From the NCBI GenBank assembly GCA_900543705.1, contig UQSL01000057.1, positions 1 to 11,948 of the forward strand: a stretch of DNA of 11,948 nucleotides, given 5' to 3'. The translations under genes and the position numbers were made by a program. The notes below the pieces were generated by a model. The model saw nothing but the letters and a program-made list of their open reading frames with translations, did no database searches and was not told the DNA's origin. Source of the stretch: an uncultured Oscillospiraceae bacterium (GTDB lineage: Bacteria > Bacillota > Clostridia > Oscillospirales > Ruminococcaceae). Below, one piece after another: positions 7,091 to 11,948 of this stretch; positions within the stretch are counted from its first letter, which is position 1; each line of letters starts with the position of its first letter.

Positions 7091-7194
7091 ACAAAGTGGC
7101 AGTTAAGGGTATCATGCAAAAAAGGCTTTGCAATCTTCAAGCTTCTCAGGAACGAAAAGATGAGTTGAGTCAGGAAGAACTGGTAAATAAAAGC

Positions 7195-7228
7195 AAAAAA
7201 CTGCCGATACCGCATTTGCGGAATCGGC
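7195..7228 (-). terminator. Intrinsic terminator after the MATE gene
   Basis: A 12-bp stem with one mismatch (7203-7214 with 7217-7228, 2-nt central gap) is followed on the minus-strand transcript by a run of six U (7195-7200, with CAG at 7201-7203 adjoining). It lies 18 nt beyond the MATE stop codon. Confidence 0.88.
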
Positions 7229-7245
7229 TGGGAGGGAGGACGTAA

Positions 7246-8736
7246 TTATACGCGGGCAGTCTTCCATTTGCCGGTGTTGTAACGTAATAGGACGAGCAGT
7301 GAACGGAGCATCTGATCCACAACCAGTGCGAACCAAGCACCGTAAAGTCCCCAGTGGAAAACGTGGATTGTCAGTAGGGCAAGACCTGGACGGACAAGCA
7401 GCACTGTGATAAAAGTAATCACTGCTGTGGCCTTAGTATCCCCCGCGCCGCGTAGTGCGCCGGACAGGATAAACTGCGACGACTGGAACGGCTGGATAAA
7501 GGCGAGGAACATCAGGATGATTCCGCCGGTCTGGACAATGGCGGGCTCATTGTTGTAAAGCCCGACGATCTGCCGGCCAAACAGGAAGAAGCAGGCGCCG
7601 ATGAACAGGGAGACTATCATGCCGAGCCTTCTGGTTCGGCTGGTGTAGGCCTGCGCCATATCAGGACGGCGTTTGCCAAGGCTCTGTCCAAGCAAGGAGG
7701 TGGCGGACACGCCGAACGCCTGTCCTGTCATAAAGGAGAGCGCCTGAATGTTCATACACACCTGGTGGGTTGCAAAGAGCACTGTGCCAAGGGAGGCAAC
7801 CGTTTTCGAATAGATAATCATGCCGGCACGCATGGCAAACTGTTCGAGCATGGCGGGAAATCCGATTCGAAAAATGTGGCCAAGCTCTTCAAAATTTGGT
7901 TTAAATCCCTCCTTAAAACGGAGATGCAAGTAATGTCTACCGTTCATAACCGAGATGAGGGCAATGACAAATGCTACAAATTGGCCAATTATCGTCGCAA
8001 GGGAAGCACCGGCGACACCCATTTCCGGGAAACCAAAATGTCCATAAATGAGGACATAGTTTAATATGACATTGACAATATTGGCAATTAGGTTGTATAT
8101 CATGGCAGTTCGTGAATCGCCGACGCCGCGTAGTGTTGCGGTAAAAGTGGTCGTCAGCGCCATGAAAACAAATCCGATCATCTGGATTTGCAGGTACTGT
8201 GTGCCGCCAATTAGGGATTGCTGATCGGAAGCGCCCATGAACGCGACCAGAGGCTCGGAGAAAATAAACCCGATGATGGAGGCAAAGATGGAGATGACAA
8301 AAGTCAAAAGCAGAGACTGACGCATAATCATATTAGCCTTATTCGGTTCCTCTGCGCCTTTATAGCGGGCGACCATTGCGGTGGCACCGATGTTCATGGC
8401 CTGAATCATCGTCATCATGAGGAATTTCGGCTGAGTGGTCAGTCCGACAGAGGTGATTGCCCAGGCGCCGAGCTGTCCGACCATCATCAAATCCACCATG
8501 GATGCAAGTTGTGTCAAGGTGAGCTCCACCAGGGAAGGCCAGGCAATGTGTATAATGTCCTTGTACATCATTTTAGCCTCGACGCCTTCAGGAAGCTTCT
8601 TTTCCACGCGGTCAGTCAAGCCATACGTGTTTTCATCTGACCCCATCTCGACATAATCCAGGGCCAGCGTGTAATGGTCTTTTCTTTTGCTTGAAGGAGA
8701 GACCTTTGAGTCCCCAACAGTGGTTTCTTGTTTCAT
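7246..8736 (-). CDS. MATE family multidrug/cation efflux transporter
   Basis: A 496-aa inner-membrane antiporter of the MATE (NorM/DinF-like) superfamily, which typically exports cationic drugs or metabolites in exchange for Na+ or H+. About 12 hydrophobic segments follow a hydrophilic start. Internal duplication is visible in LTLTQLASMVDLMMVGQLG with TATLRGVGDSRTA in the first half and ILSGALRGAGDTKATA in the second; such RGxGD repeats are characteristic. The substrate cannot be inferred. Residues 1-55 are a charged extension beyond the usual start, and the first ATG has no good ribosome-binding site (the bases before it are AGTTTTT). A second possible start is Met56 (ATG at 8569-8571) with GAGG 5 nt upstream, giving 441 aa, the more common family length. 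The gene has its own promoter and terminator. Confidence 0.92.
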   Translation of the reverse strand: MKQETTVGDSKVSPSSKRKDHYTLALDYVEMGSDENTYGLTDRVEKKLPEGVEAKMMYKDIIHIAWPSLVELTLTQLASMVDLMMVGQLGAWAITSVGLTTQPKFLMMTMIQAMNIGATAMVARYKGAEEPNKANMIMRQSLLLTFVISIFASIIGFIFSEPLVAFMGASDQQSLIGGTQYLQIQMIGFVFMALTTTFTATLRGVGDSRTAMIYNLIANIVNVILNYVLIYGHFGFPEMGVAGASLATIIGQFVAFVIALISVMNGRHYLHLRFKEGFKPNFEELGHIFRIGFPAMLEQFAMRAGMIIYSKTVASLGTVLFATHQVCMNIQALSFMTGQAFGVSATSLLGQSLGKRRPDMAQAYTSRTRRLGMIVSLFIGACFFLFGRQIVGLYNNEPAIVQTGGIILMFLAFIQPFQSSQFILSGALRGAGDTKATAVITFITVLLVRPGLALLTIHVFHWGLYGAWFALVVDQMLRSLLVLLRYNTGKWKTARV

Positions 8737-8763
8737 AAAAACTGCCCGGAAGACAAACCGGGC
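8737..8763 (-). terminator. Terminator-like hairpin in the MATE leader
   Basis: On the minus-strand transcript GCCCGG (8758-8763) pairs with CCGGGC (8744-8749) around an 8-nt loop, followed by AGUUUUU, which ends exactly at the annotated ATG. It lies between the promoter (8818-8846) and the gene. The stem is short but all G-C. It could attenuate transcription or affect translation; it may also be chance. Confidence 0.45.
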
Positions 8764-8817
8764 CTTGTCACCTTCCCTTTCTCATTTTGTTAATTTCATT
8801 ACATATTCTTAGCTTTA

Positions 8818-8846
8818 ATTATACAACCCACTTGATTAGATGTCTA
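8818..8846 (-). promoter_or_regulatory. Promoter of the MATE gene
   Basis: The minus strand has -35 TAGACA (8841-8846; 5 of 6 consensus), a 17-nt spacer and -10 TATAAT (8818-8823; perfect). The predicted start near 8811 leaves a leader of about 75 nt to the first ATG, or about 240 nt to Met56. Confidence 0.75.
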
Positions 8847-8920
8847 CATATTAGGAAAGATATAGGGAAATTGACAAATTTATGTAATTTTTATCGTGCA
8901 TTATGCAAAGAAGAAATGGG

Positions 8921-8954
8921 AAAAAAACACACTTCCCATTTGGGGGAAGTGTGT
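8921..8954 (-). terminator. Intrinsic terminator after the NYN-domain gene
   Basis: An 11-bp perfect stem (ACACACTTCCC at 8944-8954 with its complement at 8927-8937, 6-nt loop) is followed by a U run on the minus-strand transcript (8921-8926). It begins a few bases after the stop codon at 8961. Confidence 0.88.
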
Positions 8955-8960
8955 CAATAT

Positions 8961-9713
8961 TTATAAGCGGTTTTTTATAAAATTATGGGTAATATGAGAA
9001 TTTGTGGTCCTGCGGGAAATAATGTCAAAACAGCCAAGGGATTCTACCAGAGGAGTAAGTTTGTTAAAGCCATAGTTGCGGGTGTCAAAATCGGGATGCC
9101 GTTTGCTCAGCATATTTCCAACATCCCCCAAAAACGCCCAACCGTCCTCATCCGAGACCTCGGTGACGATAGTGCGGATTGCCTGCGAAAGCTCGGAAAG
9201 GTCATCCGGCATTCTGTTTTTCACTTCCCGTTTGGAAACCATGCGCTCGGCGGCTTTTTCTTGGGGTACGGATGTGTACAGAGTCTCCAGGTATTTGAAT
9301 TTTTCACAGGCGACGATAAAGGGGCGGGGAGTCTTTTTCTCCCCCATGCCGAGGACATACATCCCAGCCTCCCGCAGCCTTGCTGCTAAACGGGTAAAGT
9401 CGCTGTCGCTGGAGACGATGCAAAACCCGTCGACATTTCCGGAATAAAGGATATCCATCGCGTCGATAATGAGGGAGCTGTCCGTCGCGTTTTTCCCGGT
9501 CGTATAGCCGTACTGCTGAATCGGGGTAATGGAATATTCGAGCAGGGTTTCTTTCCAGGAACCAAGCTGCGGTTTCGTCCAGTCCCCGTAGATTCTCTTA
9601 TAAGTTGGAATGCCATGATTGGCAATCTCATCCAAAATATATTTGATGTATTTTTGGGATACATTATCCGCATCAATTAAAACTGCAATTCTTCTTTCGT
9701 TTTCCGTAGCAAT
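8961..9713 (-). CDS. NYN-domain predicted RNase with C-terminal OST-HTH/LOTUS domain (non-canonical ATT start)
   Basis: A 250-aa protein of the LabA/DUF88-type family: a PIN-like NYN domain predicted to cleave RNA, followed by an OST-HTH/LOTUS domain predicted to bind RNA. The first strand reads IAVLIDADN, with acidic residues Asp14 and Asp16. Further acidic positions are Asp78 (NATDSSLIIDAMDIL) and Asp103/Asp105 (IVSSDSDFTRL), as expected for the metal site. Residues about 169-246 (from LSELSQAIRTIV to the end) match the OST-HTH fold. The in-frame stop TAA at 9723-9725 precedes the domain by only a few codons, and no ATG, GTG or TTG lies between it and the catalytic core. ATT at 9711-9713, right after AAGGAAGGG, gives the natural N-terminus (I/M)ATENERR. 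The first conventional start (TTG, 9633-9635) would remove the catalytic strand. Its RNA target is unknown. Confidence 0.85.
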   Translation of the reverse strand: MATENERRIAVLIDADNVSQKYIKYILDEIANHGIPTYKRIYGDWTKPQLGSWKETLLEYSITPIQQYGYTTGKNATDSSLIIDAMDILYSGNVDGFCIVSSDSDFTRLAARLREAGMYVLGMGEKKTPRPFIVACEKFKYLETLYTSVPQEKAAERMVSKREVKNRMPDDLSELSQAIRTIVTEVSDEDGWAFLGDVGNMLSKRHPDFDTRNYGFNKLTPLVESLGCFDIISRRTTNSHITHNFIKNRL

Positions 9714-9736
9714 CCCTTCCTTTTATCTCAATTTGC

Positions 9737-9769
9737 CTGCCGGCTGGCAGAAGTATTAATTCCATTATA
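9737..9769 (-). promoter_or_regulatory. Possible -10 element and leader hairpin of the NYN gene
   Basis: A perfect -10 TATAAT (9764-9769) on the minus strand lies about 50 nt before the ATT start, but no good -35 is found at 16-18 nt. A small hairpin CTGCC/GGCAG with a 4-nt loop (9737-9750) would lie near the 5' end of the transcript. Weak support overall. Confidence 0.35.
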
Positions 9770-9807
9770 ATACAGAGGAGGAAAAAAGGAAACGGAAATT
9801 TGAGGTA

Positions 9808-9953
9808 TTACAGTTTTTCCGCCTTACCAATGAGCTTTTCCATAAAATAAGCAAACGGAAGCCTCCACCAGTGCCGGTCATGGGAGACATCATATCCCCA
9901 TAAAGGTCAAGTCCCGGCTAGCTGTTGCGGCCGGTGTACTGCTGATGTTCCAT
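9808..9953 (-). pseudogene. Remnant of an esterase-family (alpha/beta-hydrolase) gene with internal deletion
   Basis: An ATG at 9951-9953 has AGGAGG about 9 nt upstream and begins MEHQQYTGRNS, then hits TAG at 9918-9920. One frame over, the text continues SRDLTFMG, and in another frame it ends WGYDVSHDRHWWRLPFAYF...KAEKL with TAA at 9808-9810. These resemble the first ~25 and last ~30 residues of the short putative esterases of the enterochelin-esterase-like type, whose C-termini carry a W-G-x-D-V-x-H-D-x-x-W-W pattern. Such esterases are about 230-250 aa, so some 190 codons would be missing. The position directly after an ATP-grasp gene, overlapping its 3' end, fits a former two-gene operon. 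The family match is from memory and should be confirmed. Confidence 0.65.
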
Positions 9954-11181
9954 TATAAGCTTCCTCCTGTTGTCGTGATTGTGGGGATTTCCCCGTCTCC
10001 TGCTGCACAAAGGAGACAAACTCCTGTGCCTGTTCGGCAGTTTTAAGCTTTGCTGTAAACATCTGGTTGCCCATTGCTCCGGACAGGATTTCCGGCATCC
10101 GTTCCTGCATCACAATGGATGGGCCGTAGCGGGAGAGGATTTCCTCATGGGTATGCACATAATGCTTTTCATCCCGCCTGCTGGCATAGACGGCGTAGAA
10201 ATGTTCCCCGTTGAGGTCGGCGCGGCATTCGCCGAAAGCAACCATATCCGCCCAAATTTGATAGATGTCCACCGAGTTTGCGAAGTCTATCATATCCGGG
10301 GTGTAACCGCCTGCCGGGCGCATATTGACTTCAAGCGCGACAAAGTCTCCAGCTTTTCCAAGCCCAGGCCTGTCCTTGGCCAGACGGAAAAATTCCAGAT
10401 GGAAAAACCGATTTTTCGCCTCAAATGCACGGATAACTCTGCGTCCGATTTCGCTTAAAGCAGGAGGAACCTGCTTTAAGGTGCAGTAGCTCAGGTGGTC
10501 TTTGGTATTGACAATGTCCATGATGGAGGGAGGGAAAAAGTTGGAGGCGTCAAACAACACCTCGCAATTTGGGCCGGAGACGCCGTCATACGAGCAGATA
10601 TCGCCTTCAATGAATTCCTCCATCAGGTAAGGCTCTTCTGGCAGGTTTAAATAAAACTCATGTACCTGCTCCTCGTTTTTCAGCTTATGGGTATAGCTTG
10701 CCCCTACGCCGATATCCGGCTTGACAATGACCGGGAAGCCGACTTCCCGGATAAAGGCGAGCCCTGCTTCAAGTGTGGAGACAAGATGCCAGCGCGCGGC
10801 GGGAACATTGGCTTTTTGGTAGTAAGTTTTCATCAGGGATTTTGACTGGAATATCCGGATTTCCTCCGCTTTTAATCCGGTCGTGATGTTAAAATCTGAG
10901 CGAATTTTTGCATCCAGTCCCAGCCAATACTCGTTGTTTGATTCCACCCAGTCGATTTTTCCATAACGAAAGGTAAAGTACCCGACGGCCCGTATCACCT
11001 CGTCATAGTTTTCCAGCGACTCTACTCGATAATATTCGGTCATAGAGCTTTTTAACGGTTCGCTCAACTCGTCATAAGCACAATCCCCAAGCCCGAGCAC
11101 ATTAACCCCGTTTCTCTTGAGCCGGTCACAGAAATTCCAATAGGTTTTGGGAAATTGCGGGGAGATAAAGATAAAATTCAT
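9907..11181 (-). CDS. ATP-grasp domain protein, substrate unknown
   Basis: A 424-aa ATP-grasp enzyme related to carbamoyl-phosphate synthase large-chain and amino-acid ligase families; these activate a carboxylate as an acyl-phosphate and join it to an amine or thiol. Residues 1-100 form the pre-ATP-grasp domain. Lys114 and Lys144 (FPVIVKPDIGVGA) are the expected nucleotide-binding lysines, and LMEEFIEGDI (176-185) is the adenine-pocket segment. Glu253 and ALEVNMRPAGGY (272-283; Glu274, Asn276, Arg278) form the Mg-ATP site. No membrane segment or signal peptide is seen. The ATG has an ideal AAAGGAGG 5 nt upstream. The end overlaps the start of the esterase remnant by about 47 nt, so the last ~15 residues may or may not be original. 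The substrate cannot be assigned from sequence. Confidence 0.88.
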   Translation of the reverse strand: MNFIFISPQFPKTYWNFCDRLKRNGVNVLGLGDCAYDELSEPLKSSMTEYYRVESLENYDEVIRAVGYFTFRYGKIDWVESNNEYWLGLDAKIRSDFNITTGLKAEEIRIFQSKSLMKTYYQKANVPAARWHLVSTLEAGLAFIREVGFPVIVKPDIGVGASYTHKLKNEEQVHEFYLNLPEEPYLMEEFIEGDICSYDGVSGPNCEVLFDASNFFPPSIMDIVNTKDHLSYCTLKQVPPALSEIGRRVIRAFEAKNRFFHLEFFRLAKDRPGLGKAGDFVALEVNMRPAGGYTPDMIDFANSVDIYQIWADMVAFGECRADLNGEHFYAVYASRRDEKHYVHTHEEILSRYGPSIVMQERMPEILSGAMGNQMFTAKLKTAEQAQEFVSFVQQETGKSPQSRQQEEAYNGTSAVHRPQQLAGT

Positions 11182-11251
11182 GTTGTCCTCCTTTCCCGGA
11201 CAGATAATGTGTTTTTGTATACAGGAGATTTGGTTTTACCAGACAAGAGAA

Positions 11252-11270
11252 ATATACTTTATTAGTATAT
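11252..11270. promoter_or_regulatory. 19-bp palindrome in the divergent promoter region (possible operator)
   Basis: ATATACT (11252-11258) and AGTATAT (11264-11270) are exact inverted repeats around TTATT, in the 191-nt gap between the divergent ATP-grasp and tpx genes. TATACT read on the minus strand could also serve as a -10 for the ATP-grasp gene, though no good -35 is seen. A dimeric repressor site is plausible. It does not match the PerR box spacing (7-1-7). Confidence 0.4.
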
Positions 11271-11372
11271 CATATATGCAAAAAAAGGAAATAGTTTTTT
11301 CTTAGCCGATTGTGAATGCAAGTATATCACGTATCTTTACAGTCATACTAAGGGAAAAAGGAGGAATTAATT

Positions 11373-11876
11373 ATGCAGATTACAATGGAGGGAAAACCAC
11401 TCACACTCGTGGGGCAGACGCTGCACGCCGGTGATTCTCTGCCACATTTTGTCATTCGAGATACCTCATTGAAGCCGGTACACCGGGAGGATTTTACCGG
11501 TATCTGTGTGTTTTTGTCCATCCCATCTCTCGACACCGGGGTATGTGATCTAGAGGTTAAGCGGTTCCACGAACAAGCCGGTGCGTTTGAAGATGTATCG
11601 ATCTGCGTGGTCAGTATGGATTTGCCATTTGCTCAGACAAGATGGTGCGGGGCTAACAAAATCCAGTCGGTCAGGACCTACTCCGATTATTTTGATCATA
11701 GCTTTTCGATTGCCACGGGGACGAGAATCGAGGAACTTGGCCTGCTCGCCCGCGCGGTGTTCCTGGTAGATGAACTAGGAAAGATTGTTTACGTGGAGTA
11801 TGTCCCGGAGCTAACCAACCATCCGGATTATAACGCGGCATTCTCCGCTTTAAAGGCACTGCAAAAAGCCCGCTGA
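11373..11876 (+). CDS. tpx: Thiol peroxidase (atypical 2-Cys peroxiredoxin)
   Basis: A 167-aa cytosolic peroxiredoxin of the Tpx subfamily, which reduces hydrogen peroxide and organic peroxides with electrons from thioredoxin. The peroxidatic Cys58 lies in SIPSLDTGVCDLEVKRF (49-65, with Thr55), and the resolving Cys92 in SMDLPFAQTRWC (81-92). Arg127 (LLARAVFLVD) is the expected active-site arginine. The length is standard. The ATG follows AAAGGAGG with 8-nt spacing. It is the only + strand gene and diverges from the ATP-grasp gene. A clear sigma-A promoter was not resolved; TTGTGA with TATCTT, 16 nt apart, about 11310-11337, is a weak candidate. The 72 bases after the stop show no complete terminator before the window ends. 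Confidence 0.96.
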   Translation: MQITMEGKPLTLVGQTLHAGDSLPHFVIRDTSLKPVHREDFTGICVFLSIPSLDTGVCDLEVKRFHEQAGAFEDVSICVVSMDLPFAQTRWCGANKIQSVRTYSDYFDHSFSIATGTRIEELGLLARAVFLVDELGKIVYVEYVPELTNHPDYNAAFSALKALQKAR

Positions 11877-11948
11877 AAAGACCCCGTGATAACTTGAACA
11901 GGACCAGTAAAAACGGACAATGGACAAAAGCCCCCTGATGTAGGAAAA

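Noticed and set aside
6976..7215. 79-aa minus-strand ORF downstream of the MATE gene
   Set aside because: It begins within the MATE terminator hairpin and its composition is unlike a real protein.
8768..8785. Tiny ORF MRKGR before the MATE gene as an attenuation leader peptide
   Set aside because: Five codons with no clear ribosome-binding site and no link to a known inducer sequence; chance occurrence is likely.
1..11948. CRISPR array, tRNA, rRNA or transposase
   Set aside because: No spaced direct repeats, no tRNA- or rRNA-like sequence and no transposase or insertion-sequence ends were seen on either strand.

Overview
The window looks like a chromosomal segment from a Firmicutes bacterium, most likely a member of the Clostridia (Oscillospiraceae/Ruminococcaceae-like; an inference). 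Supporting signs are strong AAGGAGG-type ribosome-binding sites, TTGACA/TATAAT promoters, U-tailed intrinsic terminators, a DUF1846/UPF0371 protein, and an aro gene cluster in a clostridial order with a type I-beta DAHP synthase. All genes but the last lie on the minus strand.

Positions 1-4893 (read from right to left) hold an aromatic amino acid operon: a promoter, a 43-codon Phe/Tyr-rich leader ORF, a 16-bp intrinsic terminator, then aroF (DAHP synthase), tyrA (prephenate dehydrogenase), aroB, aroA and the first 112 codons of aroC, which runs off the window. Genes are 14-22 nt apart or overlap by 4-11 nt. Together they cover entry into the shikimate pathway (aroF, aroB), its last two steps (aroA, aroC) and the tyrosine branch (tyrA). 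The leader has the layout of ribosome-mediated transcription attenuation sensing Phe and Tyr: 10 of residues 11-30 are Phe or Tyr, and the downstream RNA can form mutually exclusive helices. This is the most interesting item in the window, because Firmicutes amino acid operons are more often controlled by T-boxes, and no T-box sequence is visible here.

Positions 5035-6748 hold one transcription unit with its own promoter and terminator, encoding a DUF1846/UPF0371 protein of unknown function. Positions 6749-7194 contain no convincing gene but several strong inverted repeats. Positions 7195-8846 hold a MATE-family transporter with a good promoter, a terminator-like hairpin directly before its annotated start, and an unusual hydrophilic N-terminal tail.

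Positions 8921-9713 encode a NYN-domain (predicted RNase) plus OST-HTH/LOTUS protein whose only plausible start is a non-canonical ATT. Upstream of it are an ATP-grasp ligase-like protein (9907-11181) and, overlapping its 3' end, what appears to be the internally deleted remnant of an esterase gene. Divergently transcribed at the right end is tpx (thiol peroxidase, + strand). The first ~50 bases of the window look like poor-quality sequence.
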